From: CAZYVA01 sp964650695
Lineage (GTDB): Bacteria; Bacillota; Clostridia; Lachnospirales; Lachnospiraceae
Length of the DNA stretch: 24,416 nucleotides
Assembly: GCA_964650695.1 (NCBI GenBank)
Contig: CAZYVA010000017.1
Coordinates: 1 to 24,416, forward strand
Direction of reading: 5' to 3'
Below are positions 6,071-14,176 of the stretch, one piece after another; within the stretch, counting starts at the first letter, position 1; the number at the start of each line of letters is the position of its first letter. The notes under the pieces were generated by a model, which saw nothing but the letters and a program-made list of their open reading frames with translations, ran no database searches and was not told where the DNA came from. Made by a program: the position numbers and the translations under genes.

Positions 6071-6868
6071 ATGCTGAACATAGACCATATTTCAAAAACA
6101 TTCAATCCCGGCACGGTGAATGAAAAAAAAGCATTGAACGATTTGTCGCTCCACCTGGACCATGGGGATTTCGTCACGATCATTGGTTCCAACGGCGCAG
6201 GGAAATCCACGCTGTTCAACGCGATATCAGGCGGTTTCTATACAGACAGCGGGAGTATTTTCCTGGATGGGAAGGATATTACCTTCCAGCCCGCGCACGT
6301 GCGGGCAAAGCAGATCGGGCAGCTCTTCCAGGATCCAATGAAAGGGTCCGCGCACGGGATGACCATTGAAGAAAACCTTGCGCTGGCAGCGGGGAGCGGC
6401 GGCTGGCTTTCAAGAGTGGGCCGAACGGAAAAAAAGCGCTTCCGGGAACGGCTGGCGCTTTTGGGCATGGGACTGGAAGACCGCATGAAACAGCCGGTGG
6501 GCTTGCTGTCCGGCGGACAGCGGCAGGCGCTGACGCTTTTGATGGCAACAATGGTTCCGCCAAAGCTTCTGCTGCTGGATGAGCATACAGCCGCACTGGA
6601 CCCGGCAACAGCCGATAAGGTACTTGAAATCACAAAAGAGATTGTGGAGACCGAGCATATCACCTGCCTGATGGTCACGCACAATATGTCGCAGGCATTG
6701 TCGCTGGGGAATAAAACCATCATGATGGATGATGGGGAGATCGTGCTGGAGCTGGACGGGAAAGAACGCCAGGGGATGACGATTGAACACTTGCTTGCGC
6801 TCTTCAGGGAAAAAACCAGCAGGCAGTTTGACAATGACCGGATTTTGCTGGCAGATGGGACGCACTAA
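6071..6868 (+). CDS. trpZ: Tryptophan ABC transporter ATPase (TrpZ type)
   Basis: A 265-residue ABC ATPase with GGAGG (6061-6065) five bases before ATG 6071. Walker A is GSNGAGKST at 39-47, the Q-loop Gln is in LFQDP (Gln87), the signature LSGGQ is at 146-150, Walker B LLLLDE is at 166-171 with Glu171 catalytic, and the switch His is at 204 (THNM). The insertion MTIEENLALAAGSGGW is typical of the COG1101 group that pairs with TrpX/TrpY. It is 12 bases downstream of trpY and clearly co-transcribed. It powers uptake through TrpY. The ATC-hydrolase-family gene follows after 35 bases. Confidence 0.9.
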   Translation: MLNIDHISKTFNPGTVNEKKALNDLSLHLDHGDFVTIIGSNGAGKSTLFNAISGGFYTDSGSIFLDGKDITFQPAHVRAKQIGQLFQDPMKGSAHGMTIEENLALAAGSGGWLSRVGRTEKKRFRERLALLGMGLEDRMKQPVGLLSGGQRQALTLLMATMVPPKLLLLDEHTAALDPATADKVLEITKEIVETEHITCLMVTHNMSQALSLGNKTIMMDDGEIVLELDGKERQGMTIEHLLALFREKTSRQFDNDRILLADGTH

Positions 6869-6903
6869 AAGCAAAAACCGGCAACCGAAAGGAGATGTTG
6901 GAT

Positions 6904-7608
6904 ATGGAGAAAAAACCGGTTGCCTGCCTGATCGAACATCACGCGATGCTGTTTGCATTTTTATCCAGGCAGGCCATCCAGCTTTGCGGGGAGGCCGGAA
7001 AAGAAGCGATTTTAAAAGGAATGACCGTATATGGCAAGGAACGGGGCGCGCGCATGGCAAAAAACGCGCTGGCCCACGGAGATGAATTGACCACTATGTC
7101 CAGCCAGGCGTATGGGGAATGGAAACCGGACTATGAAGGCCAGATGGTTTTCGGGCAGTTGCGTACACAGCCGACGCTGCAGACCTACATCAAAAAATGC
7201 GCCTGGTGCGACGCGTGGAAAAAGCACAACATCATGGAATATGGCAAATACTACTGCGTTAATGTAGACAATGCCGTCTACCAGGGGTTCCGCCCTGATT
7301 TTGTCTGTACGCCGACCACGACCTCTATGAGCTGGGGCGGCGGGCAATGTGAATTTGACTGGGGACACCCCTTGACGGATGATGAAACCCACGCCCTCGC
7401 GGAAAAAAAAGCAAAGCTTGGCGATTCCTGCATGAAAGACTTCAATTTCCACACCGCGCATCTGAAACACACGCTTTCCAGGGTGCTTACCGAAACCCTC
7501 GGCGAAAAAGGGGAGAAAGCCGTTTCCCTTGCTTTAAAGGAATTTGCGGACACCTTTGGACAGGAATACCTGGATGTCCTTGACACGGTAGACCCGGCAG
7601 AGTTTTAA
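6904..7608 (+). CDS. L-2-amino-thiazoline-4-carboxylate (ATC) hydrolase family protein
   Basis: A 234-residue soluble protein. AAAGGAG (6888-6894) is nine bases before ATG 6904; the earlier ATG at 6895 touches the ribosome site and is less likely. The N-terminal helix IEHHAMLFAFLSRQAIQLCG, the central CAWCDAWKKHNIMEYG block and YYCVNVDNAVYQGFRPDF match the pattern I know for the ATC_hydrolase family (PF14196). The Cys, Asp and His residues in these blocks are candidates for the active site. The founding enzyme opens ATC to S-carbamoyl-cysteine in Pseudomonas cysteine production, but clostridial members are mostly uncharacterised. It lies 35 bases after trpZ with no terminator between, so it is probably under the Trp T-box. 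The substrate is unknown and may be the transported compound or a derivative of it. Confidence 0.75.
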   Translation: MEKKPVACLIEHHAMLFAFLSRQAIQLCGEAGKEAILKGMTVYGKERGARMAKNALAHGDELTTMSSQAYGEWKPDYEGQMVFGQLRTQPTLQTYIKKCAWCDAWKKHNIMEYGKYYCVNVDNAVYQGFRPDFVCTPTTTSMSWGGGQCEFDWGHPLTDDETHALAEKKAKLGDSCMKDFNFHTAHLKHTLSRVLTETLGEKGEKAVSLALKEFADTFGQEYLDVLDTVDPAEF

Positions 7609-7651
7609 TGGATGCACACACCCGTACAAAGGAAGTATGGTAAAGCGGCTG

Positions 7652-7681
7652 TGGACCGCAGCAGTAGAATATCAGTAGAAT
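7652..7681 (+). promoter_or_regulatory. Weak candidate promoter for proC
   Basis: TGGACC (7652-7657), an 18-base spacer and TAGAAT (7676-7681) lie 23 bases before proC. The -10 is good (5 of 6) and the -35 moderate (4 of 6). The 96-base gap after the ATC-hydrolase-family gene has no clear terminator, so read-through from the T-box operon is also possible. Confidence 0.3.
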
Positions 7682-7704
7682 AAAAGAAAGAACAGGGGGT
7701 TCCG

Positions 7705-8505
7705 ATGATGATCACAAAAAAAATAGGGGTTATCGGATGCGGGAATATGGGCGGCGCCATCCTTTACGGCGCCTTGGAAAGCGGTATCCTTGCAAAGGAA
7801 AACGCTTATGTCTATGACATCAACCCGGAAATGCGCGCGAAAGCGGAAGGCTGGGGTGTGACGGTCGCAAAAGACGATGAAGAGGTCTGCCGGCTGGCGG
7901 ATATCATCCTGCTGGCAGTCAAGCCTCAGAACGCAGCGGAAGCATTGGGAATGTGCCAGGACGCCCTTGACAAAAAGGCAATGATGTCTATCGTTGCCGG
8001 TATTAGCGCAGAAAGGCTTTTGAAGATGTGTGGCAAGACACCCCGGATCCTCCGCCTTTTGCCTAATACCCCGGCAATGGTTTATGAAGGGGCTTTCGCC
8101 CTTTGTTCCGACAATGATTTCACAGAAGAGGAGTTTGCCGCCGCCCAAGAACTATATGGGGCTATCGGCACAGTAGTCATGATACCGGAGCATTTGCTGG
8201 ATGCCGCCTGCGGTTTGAGCGGCGGCGGCCCCGCATACGTGGCCATGTTCATTGAAGCAATGGCGGACGGCGGGGTAAAGCAAGGACTTCCAAGAGCCAC
8301 CGCTTACCAGCTAGCGGCACAGACCTGCCTCGGCACCGCTAAAATGATTTTGGAAATGGGCCTCCATCCGGGGCAGATCAAGGATATGGTGACTTCCCCC
8401 GCCGGGACCACGATCGAAGGCTGTGAAAAGCTGGAAACCGGCGGCATGAGAGGCGCAGTGATGGCGTGCATCAAGGCAGCCACGGAAAGATCTAAGGAAC
8501 TGTAG
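7705..8505 (+). CDS. proC: Pyrroline-5-carboxylate reductase
   Basis: A 266-residue enzyme that reduces 1-pyrroline-5-carboxylate to L-proline with NAD(P)H, the last step of proline synthesis. The N-terminal Rossmann motif GVIGCGNMGGAI is at residues 8-19. LLAVKPQN (~70-77) and the LPNTPAMV block (~114-121) are typical of ProC. The C-terminal dimerisation domain holds the family signature GGGPAYVAMFIEAMADGGVK (~173-192) and TSPAGTTIEG (~231-240). Length and domain order are normal. The start ATG 7705 follows AGGGGG by about seven bases; ATG 7708 is equally possible. Its 3' end overlaps the convergent SGNH remnant by 14 bases. Confidence 0.96.
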   Translation: MMITKKIGVIGCGNMGGAILYGALESGILAKENAYVYDINPEMRAKAEGWGVTVAKDDEEVCRLADIILLAVKPQNAAEALGMCQDALDKKAMMSIVAGISAERLLKMCGKTPRILRLLPNTPAMVYEGAFALCSDNDFTEEEFAAAQELYGAIGTVVMIPEHLLDAACGLSGGGPAYVAMFIEAMADGGVKQGLPRATAYQLAAQTCLGTAKMILEMGLHPGQIKDMVTSPAGTTIEGCEKLETGGMRGAVMACIKAATERSKEL

Positions 8506-8884
8506 CTGTGAACACGCGATCTGCAATCGCCTGTAAAGTATCCGCCGTATCTCCCAGACCCGCCCGGTAAGGATTCCTTGCCGGGCTTTGGTAAAGCGTT
8601 TTATAAATACAATATGCGCACAGATAAGCCCCTGCAGCATTCTGGTGGGTATTGTCCCCAAACACGGACAGCCCCTCTGCATCTGCGGCATACATCGCTT
8701 TCCCGTCCCTTGCGATCAAAACCATCCCCGGATCTTCTGAATCCGTCCTCAGCGCCTCCGCAACCTGTTCCGCCGCATTGTAAGCATTGGTTTTTTCATA
8801 CTCCACCGAATCCTGAAAAACCCATGTCTGCCGCAGCACGATCCCGCAATTTGGGTTTTTCTGGCGCACAAGCTCCGCCTGCCG
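8492..8884 (-). pseudogene. C-terminal remnant of an SGNH-hydrolase-like (DUF4886-like) gene
   Basis: About 131 codons in the same frame as ntpD directly after its TAG stop (RQAELVRQKNPNC, then LRQTWVFQDS). The segment DNTHQNAAGAYLCAYCIYKT looks like the catalytic Asp-x2-His block near the C-terminus of SGNH/GDSL-type esterases, and WVFQ is common in DUF4886-like proteins. The N-terminal half, with the nucleophile Ser block, is missing. A GTG at 8867-8869 could start a 125-residue product but has no good ribosome site. It is best read as a broken gene brought against ntpD by deletion. The family call is tentative. Confidence 0.6.
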
Positions 8885-9505
8885 CTATGCCTGCCCTTTC
8901 ATCCGCTTGATCACCTTCAGCCTTGTAAATTCCTCGCGCTCCTTTTCCTCCAGCGCGTTATTGATCGAATACACCAGGCCGGTATACATCGGAATCGTAA
9001 TATTCTTCAACGCGTTCGCCCGCTTCTGCGTCTTCTTGATATTCGCCGCCAGCCGGTACGCCGAGTTCTCCACCATCGAAAGCTTTACCGTCAGGTCCTT
9101 CACCTCCCGGAACGCCTCCCTCGCGATATCGATCGACTCATACGTCGTAACGAAGGAATACGTCAGCTCATTCTGCCGCGCCGAATACCGGACATGCGGG
9201 ATCTCGGTCCCCATGATGCTCCTCGTCTGGATCCTCACAGAATCCTCGATCGGCACCGTATACGCCAGCTCATCCACCTTGCTGATCCCATGCTCGATAT
9301 TCGCACGCTGCAGGCACTGGTACGCACGGGTAAAGGTACTGTCTATCTGCTCCTGTATATCCTTCGCCTCATCGATCAAAGACATCAGCTCGTTCAAAAG
9401 TATGTTCCTCTTTTTATCCATCAGGTCATACCCCTGCCGTGCCAAAGCAAGCGAATTTTTTGCCAGCATCAAATTCCCCTTCGTCGGAAATTCCCTAGGA
9501 TCCAT
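8885..9505 (-). CDS. ntpD: V-type ATPase subunit D (central rotor stalk)
   Basis: A 206-residue, helix-rich protein forming the central shaft that rotates inside the A3B3 head. The N-terminus (PTKGNLMLAKNSLALARQGYDLMDKKRNIL) and C-terminus (KRANALKNITIPMYTGLVYSI) are the two long coiled-coil helices diagnostic of subunit D. The predicted ATG at 9503-9505 is preceded on the minus strand by GGAGGAG about ten bases away. It is the last gene of the operon, separated from ntpB by 596 bases of structured tandem repeat, whereas all other junctions are under 90 bases. The TAG stop is immediately followed in frame by the SGNH remnant. Confidence 0.95.
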   Translation of the reverse strand: MDPREFPTKGNLMLAKNSLALARQGYDLMDKKRNILLNELMSLIDEAKDIQEQIDSTFTRAYQCLQRANIEHGISKVDELAYTVPIEDSVRIQTRSIMGTEIPHVRYSARQNELTYSFVTTYESIDIAREAFREVKDLTVKLSMVENSAYRLAANIKKTQKRANALKNITIPMYTGLVYSINNALEEKEREEFTRLKVIKRMKGQA

Positions 9506-9580
9506 GCCACCCCATCTCCTCCCACATCACGACCACTCATAGTAACATTCCGGCAATATTGATAGTCTGCCTCGCAAACC

Positions 9581-9696
9581 CGCACCCACCCCCATCCGAA
9601 ACCATACCTCAATGCCTAGCCATAGCACCGCTACGTGATTTGCGAAGCGGAAGCACCCGCCCGTTGGCCATAGCGGCAGGAGCGGCGCGTCCTGCC
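9581..9696 (-). repeat. Tandem repeat, copy 1 (87-bp internal deletion)
   Basis: First, short copy of the ~202-bp unit between ntpD and ntpB. It goes from CGCACCCACC through CCTAGCCATAGCACCGCT straight into ACGTGATTTGCGAAGCGG. In copy 2 these parts are separated by 87 bases flanked by two TAGCACCGCT 10-mers. The junction is therefore what recombination or slippage between the 10-mers would leave. Confidence 0.88.
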
Positions 9697-9898
9697 CGCA
9701 CCCACCCCATCCGAAACCATACCTCAATACCTAGCCGTAGCACCGCTCCTTCCACTATAGCCATAAGGGCGGTCTCAAATCACGTCGGTACTTAATGAGG
9801 GCAAGCGCCTGCGCCGCCCGAATTTAGCACCGCTACGTGATTTGCGAAGCGGAAGCGCCCGCCCGTTGGCCATAGCGGCAGGAGCGGCGCGTCCTGCC
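9697..9898 (-). repeat. Tandem repeat, copy 2 (full ~202-bp unit)
   Basis: Nearly identical to copy 3, with scattered single differences such as CACCCCATCC versus CACCCCCATCC. It contains inverted arms: CAAATCACGT near 9776-9785 pairs with ACGTGATTTG near 9835-9844. CCGCTCCTTCCACTATAGCC (9743-9762) pairs imperfectly with the sequence at 9869-9886. Contains no credible coding frame and no T-run. Confidence 0.88.
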
Positions 9899-10100
9899 CG
9901 CACCCACCCCCATCCGAAACCATACCTCAATGCCTAGCCGTAGCACCGCTCCTTCCACTATAGCCATAAGGGCGGTCTCAAATCACGTCGGTACTTAATG
10001 AGGGCAAGCGCCTGCGCCGCCCGAATTTAGCACCGCTACGTGATTTGCGAAGCGGAAGCGCCCGCCCGTTGGCTATAGCGGAAGGAGCGGGGCGTCTGCC
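9899..10100 (-). repeat. Tandem repeat, copy 3 (abuts the ntpB stop)
   Basis: Third copy, ending one base before the ntpB stop codon. Its inverted arms are the best matched: CCGCTCCTTCCACTATAGCC (9946-9965) pairs with GGCTATAGCGGAAGGAGCGG (10071-10090) at 19 of 20. AAGGGCGG pairs with CCGCCCGTT, and CAAATCACGT with ACGTGATTTG inside. In the operon RNA it would form a ~150-nt hairpin right after ntpB. Confidence 0.88.
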
Positions 10101-10101
10101 A

Positions 10102-11484
10102 TCACTTACTTCCTTTCGGATAATACACGTCTATCAGCTTCGTATCAATCCTATCCAAATCCTCTTTCGGCAGCATCCCCAAAAGCTTCCACCCCAGATC
10201 CAGTGTCTCCAGGATGCTCCGGTTTTCCGATAGTCCTTGCCCGATATAGGTTTTCTCAAATTCTGCCCCAAATTCCAGGTATTTCTTATCTGCCGGGGAC
10301 AATTCATCCTCCCCGATGACCGACGCCAGGTTCCGCGCCTCCCCGACCTTCGCATAGGCCGCAAAAAGCTGGTTCGCCAGCGGCTGGTGATCTTCGCGGG
10401 TATACCCTTCCCCGATACCATCTTTCATCAGCCGCGACAAAGACGGCAGAACGCTGATGGGCGGGTAGATGCCCTGCCCATACAGGTTCCTGTCCAGCAC
10501 GATCTGCCCTTCCGTGATATACCCTGTCAAATCCGGAATGGGATGGGTAATATCATCATTCGGCATCGTCAGGATTGGGAGCTGGGTCACGGAACCGCTG
10601 GAACCCTCTACGATCCCCGCGCGCTCATAGATGGCCGCCAGCTCACTGTAAAGATAGCCGGGATAACCTTTCCTGGACGGGATCTCCCCGCGCGAGGAAG
10701 ATACTTCACGCATAGCTTCCGCAAAGGAGGTCATATCTGTCAGGATCACCAAAATATGCATATTGCACTCAAACGCCAGGTATTCCGCCGCCGTCAGCGC
10801 CACCTTCGGCGTGATCAGGCGCTCCACCACCGGGTCGTTTGCCAGGTTCAAGAACATGCATACATGGTCGGACACACCATTTTCTTCAAAACTCTTCTGA
10901 AAAAATTCCGCCACGTCATGTTTTACACCCATCGCGCCAAACACGATCGCAAATTTCTCTTCCGTACCCTCCCCAAGGGACGCCTGCTTTACAATCTGCG
11001 CCGCAAGCTGGTTGTGCGGAAGCCCGTTCCCGGAAAAAATCGGCAGTTTCTGCCCTCGGATCAGGGTTGCCAGCCCATCGATCGCTGAAATCCCCGTGCG
11101 TATATAGTCCCTTGGGTATTCCCTTTTCACAGGGTTCAGCGGAAGCCCATTCACATCTCGGTAATCTTCTGCAATGATCGCCCCCATGCCGTCAATCGGC
11201 TCTCCGACCCCATTAAAGGTACGTCCCAGCATGTCCGGCGACACCGCTACCTGCATCGTCCGCCCGGTCAGCCTTGTATGCGTGTTGCCAAGGGACATAT
11301 TTTCCGTCCCCTCAAATACCTGGATGATGGCCTTGTCCTTGTCCAGCTCAACGATCCGCCCCATCCTGTGGGTGGTCTTATCGACAACAAACTCGACAAT
11401 CTCGTCAAAAAATGCATCCTGGACGCCTTCCAGCGCTACGAGGGGCCCATTGATGCTGCTTAACCCAAGATATTCAATCGCCAA
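10102..11484 (-). CDS. ntpB: V-type ATPase subunit B (non-catalytic head subunit)
   Basis: A 460-residue protein of the A3B3 hexamer. It starts at TTG 11482-11484 (LAIEYLGLSSINGPLV), with GGGGGAG six bases upstream fixing the start. In place of a Walker A motif it has FSGNGLPHNQLAAQI (~residues 150-164), the mark of the non-catalytic B subunit. Other blocks are DMTSFAEAMREVSSSRGEIP, GYPGYLYSELA and LTGYITEGQIVLDR, all standard for the family. It lies 14 bases after ntpA. Its stop is followed by the tandem repeat array, which may insulate ntpD expression. Confidence 0.97.
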   Translation of the reverse strand: MAIEYLGLSSINGPLVALEGVQDAFFDEIVEFVVDKTTHRMGRIVELDKDKAIIQVFEGTENMSLGNTHTRLTGRTMQVAVSPDMLGRTFNGVGEPIDGMGAIIAEDYRDVNGLPLNPVKREYPRDYIRTGISAIDGLATLIRGQKLPIFSGNGLPHNQLAAQIVKQASLGEGTEEKFAIVFGAMGVKHDVAEFFQKSFEENGVSDHVCMFLNLANDPVVERLITPKVALTAAEYLAFECNMHILVILTDMTSFAEAMREVSSSRGEIPSRKGYPGYLYSELAAIYERAGIVEGSSGSVTQLPILTMPNDDITHPIPDLTGYITEGQIVLDRNLYGQGIYPPISVLPSLSRLMKDGIGEGYTREDHQPLANQLFAAYAKVGEARNLASVIGEDELSPADKKYLEFGAEFEKTYIGQGLSENRSILETLDLGWKLLGMLPKEDLDRIDTKLIDVYYPKGSK

Positions 11485-11498
11485 TGCCCTCTCCCCCT

Positions 11499-13271
11499 TT
11501 ACGCATTCTTCTCTATGACGCGGTCATAGAAATCATCGATGTCTTTTTTATAGAAATCCAATAATTGGAGGTCGTCATTCGGCACGTCATATTTAATCGC
11601 AATCACTTTCTCAAAGATGCCTTCCGCTTTGAGGACGGACATCGGCATCCCCTTTGCCACCAGCTCGCGGGATTTTTTATATAGATAAAGGATGATGTCC
11701 ATCATCTTGAACTGCTTTTCCAGCGATACGCATGTGTCGTCCTTGTGAAAAGCATTCTGCTGTAAAAACCCTGTCCGGATGACCCTCGCGATTTCCAATG
11801 TCAGCTTCTGGTCGTCCGGAAGGACATCCCCGCCAATCAGCTTCACGATCTCCATCAGGCTGTTCTCCTGGCTCAAGATCGTCATCAGCCGGTTCCGGTA
11901 ATCCACAAATTTCGGCGACACATGATCCGAAAACCATCCGCTGAGCTCAGCGATATACTCACTGTAACTGGAAAGCCAGTGGATGGCCGGGAAATGCCTT
12001 GCATATGCCAGTGATTTGTCCAGTCCCCAGAAACAGCGTACAAACCGTTTTGTATTCTGCGTGACTGGTTCGGAAAAGTCACCCCCCTGCGGGGACACCG
12101 CCCCGATGATGGAGACAGAGCCTACCCTGCCGTTCAACGACTGCATCATGCCCGCCCTCTCGTAAAACGCAGAGAGGCGGGAAGCCAGGTACGCCGGGAA
12201 TCCTTCTTCTGCCGGCATCTCCTCCAGCCGCCCGGAAAGCTCCCTGAGCGCCTCCGCCCACCGGGATGTTGAATCCGCCATGATCGCCACGTCATACCCC
12301 ATATCCCGGTAATATTCCGCCAGCGTAAGCCCTGTGTAAATGGACGCTTCACGTGCCGCCACCGGCATATTGGACGTGTTCGCGATCAGGATCGTCCGGT
12401 CCATCAGCGGATTTCCGGTCTTCGGATCCACCAGCTCCGAAAATTCCTCCAATACCTGCGTCATTTCATTGCCGCGCTCCCCACATCCGATATATACGAT
12501 GATATCGGCGTCCGACCATTTTGCGATCTGATGCTGGGTCATCGTCTTCCCTGTCCCAAAGCCTCCTGGGATCGCGGCGGTCCCTCCTTTTGCCAGAGGG
12601 AACATCGTGTCCAGGATCCTCTGTCCTGTCACAAGCGGGACGCTTGCCGGGAACCGTTTATGCACCGGCCGGGCCACACGGATCGGCCATTTCTGCGCCA
12701 TGGTAATCTCCGCTATCGTCCCATTGGGACGCTCCAGTTTGATCAATACGTCGTTGATCGTATACTGCCCATCCGGGACAACCGATACGACCGTCCCATC
12801 GACGTCCGGCGAAAGCATACACCTATGGACGACCGCCCCCGTTTCCGGCACTTCCGCGATCACCGCCCCGCCGTGCAGACGGTCCCCTTTTTCCACCGTC
12901 ATATGAGTGTCCCACAATTTTTCACAGTCTAATGCCGGGATATTCACGCCCCGGGCAATAAATGCGCCCCCCGTCTCAGCAATCCCTTCCAACGGCCTCT
13001 GGATCCCGTCAAAAATCTGGCTGACGATCCCTGGCGCCAGCATCACGGATACCGCCCCGCCGCTGGATACGACTTCCTCCCCCGGACGAAGCCCGGAAGT
13101 TTCCTCATAGACCTGGATGGTCGTCACTTCTTTGTCCAGGGAGATGACTTCGCCTACCAGACGCTCTTTCCCGACGTAAACCATTTCCGACATCCGGAAG
13201 CCCGTTTTCCCTTTCAGATAGATGACCGGGCCATTGATGCCATAAATGGTCCCTGTGCTCTTATCAGGCAA
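11499..13271 (-). CDS. ntpA: V-type ATPase subunit A (catalytic head subunit)
   Basis: A 590-residue catalytic ATPase subunit. The frame is open to 13334, but AAAGGAGG (13280-13287) is eight bases before TTG 13269-13271, giving a start LPDKSTGTIYGINGPV and the normal family length. The ribosome site lies inside the last codons of ntpE and the genes overlap by 8 bases. Walker A GGFGTGKT is at 236-243. GERGNEM, SRWAEALRELSGRLEEMPAEEGFPAYL and the ~90-residue A-specific insertion after the N-terminal barrel are present. It hydrolyses or makes ATP, coupled to ion movement through the I/K sector. The ion (H+ or Na+) cannot be decided from this subunit. Confidence 0.97.
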   Translation of the reverse strand: MPDKSTGTIYGINGPVIYLKGKTGFRMSEMVYVGKERLVGEVISLDKEVTTIQVYEETSGLRPGEEVVSSGGAVSVMLAPGIVSQIFDGIQRPLEGIAETGGAFIARGVNIPALDCEKLWDTHMTVEKGDRLHGGAVIAEVPETGAVVHRCMLSPDVDGTVVSVVPDGQYTINDVLIKLERPNGTIAEITMAQKWPIRVARPVHKRFPASVPLVTGQRILDTMFPLAKGGTAAIPGGFGTGKTMTQHQIAKWSDADIIVYIGCGERGNEMTQVLEEFSELVDPKTGNPLMDRTILIANTSNMPVAAREASIYTGLTLAEYYRDMGYDVAIMADSTSRWAEALRELSGRLEEMPAEEGFPAYLASRLSAFYERAGMMQSLNGRVGSVSIIGAVSPQGGDFSEPVTQNTKRFVRCFWGLDKSLAYARHFPAIHWLSSYSEYIAELSGWFSDHVSPKFVDYRNRLMTILSQENSLMEIVKLIGGDVLPDDQKLTLEIARVIRTGFLQQNAFHKDDTCVSLEKQFKMMDIILYLYKKSRELVAKGMPMSVLKAEGIFEKVIAIKYDVPNDDLQLLDFYKKDIDDFYDRVIEKNA

Positions 13272-13851
13272 TTCCCACACCTCCTTTGAACTTGAAGCTG
13301 CGATATTCGCTTTCCAGCGCACCCTTGTACGCATGGTCGATCAGAATATTCCGTCCGGGGATGACCGAACGGATGCCGCCGATAAAGTCTTCCTTGCTGA
13401 CCGTCAGCGCCATGCCGGTGTGTTCCTCCAAAAACTCCTTTTTTTCCTCATCGCTGGGGTTGATATAAATCGTCATTTCCAGCCCGTTTGCAAACTCTGC
13501 GGCTTTTTCTATATATTCCACCAACAGGCGCTTGTACGCCTCCGTTTTCATAAAATCATCCAAAAGGGTGTGGACTTCGCCGAACAATTTCTTTTTCAGC
13601 TCGCTCTGCTTTTCTCCGTAGGCACGCTTCAAATCCAGCTGCCCCTGGGAAACCGCGATGGACAACTGCTGCCTCGCGCTGATTTCTTCCGCCTTGATCC
13701 GTGTCCTGGACTGGCGTTTTGCTTCCGCCTGATGCTGTGAGGCAAGGCTCTGCAAAGCTTTCCTGTGCTGTTCCATGATGGCGCCGCCCTCCGCGCGGGC
13801 CTCCTTCATGACTTCCTCCTGCATATGAGCCAGCTTCTGTTCTATATTCAC
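13264..13851 (-). CDS. ntpE: V-type ATPase subunit E (peripheral stalk)
   Basis: A 195-residue protein with a GTG start (13849-13851) preceded by GGGGGAAG about five bases upstream. The N-terminal ~110 residues are a long charged helix (MQEEVMKEARAEGGAIMEQH and onward) forming the peripheral stalk coil. The C-terminal globular part contains FIGGIRSVIPGRNILIDHAYKGALE, close to the conserved 'GG-h-x-h-x5-I-x-h-D-N/H-T/A' block of subunit E. It pairs with the G/H coiled-coil subunit encoded first in the operon. It overlaps ntpA by 8 bases, so the two are likely translationally coupled. Confidence 0.93.
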   Translation of the reverse strand: MNIEQKLAHMQEEVMKEARAEGGAIMEQHRKALQSLASQHQAEAKRQSRTRIKAEEISARQQLSIAVSQGQLDLKRAYGEKQSELKKKLFGEVHTLLDDFMKTEAYKRLLVEYIEKAAEFANGLEMTIYINPSDEEKKEFLEEHTGMALTVSKEDFIGGIRSVIPGRNILIDHAYKGALESEYRSFKFKGGVGIA

Positions 13852-13866
13852 GCTTCTTCCCCCTTT

Positions 13867-14175
13867 TTACAGCTTTAACCCAATCGCTTCATTCACATAA
13901 GATGTGATAAAGTCTTTCCTGCGCCCAGTCCCGTGGCGGTCGGGGATTTCAATCAAAAGCGGCATCGTGCGCTCCAGTCTGGCCTCATTGATCAAATCCG
14001 GGAATTCCCTGCCAAATTTTTCCGTCAGCAGAATGATCCCCACGCTTTTATCATGCATCGCATGTTCCAGCGCGGCCTGGACTTCTTCCTTTTCATGCAC
14101 AACAACCCCATCTACCCCGGTCAGGCGCATGCCTGTCAGGGTATCCACATTATCACTGATCAAAAACATCTTCAT
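13867..14175 (-). CDS. ntpG: V-type ATPase subunit F (rotor-associated)
   Basis: A 102-residue protein (E. hirae name NtpG, general name subunit F) that binds subunit D on the rotor. MKMFLISDNVDTLTGMRLTG matches the N-terminal strand and GF/GM-R-L-x-G motif of the family. VGIILLTEKFGREFPDLI is the second conserved strand-helix. MPLLIEIPDRHG is the third. The start ATG (14173-14175) comes one base after the ntpK stop; ATG two codons later is an alternative. The ribosome site is weak, which suggests coupling to ntpK translation. Confidence 0.93.
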   Translation of the reverse strand: MKMFLISDNVDTLTGMRLTGVDGVVVHEKEEVQAALEHAMHDKSVGIILLTEKFGREFPDLINEARLERTMPLLIEIPDRHGTGRRKDFITSYVNEAIGLKL

Positions 14176-14176
14176 C

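Noticed and set aside
6238..7060. Long minus-strand frames of 198 and 216 codons
   Set aside because: They are antisense to trpZ and the ATC-hydrolase-family gene, with no motifs or ribosome sites.
9527..9795. Short frames within the ntpB-ntpD gap on both strands
   Set aside because: They run through tandem repeat DNA, are Pro/Arg/Ala-rich, and change frame between repeat copies.
9581..10100. CRISPR array
   Set aside because: Units are ~202 bp with no short repeat-spacer alternation and no unique spacers; copies are near-identical throughout. No cas genes are in view.
10237..11088. A 283-codon open frame on the + strand
   Set aside because: It is antisense to ntpB, whose protein is clearly conserved. 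The antisense product shows only codon-shadow composition.
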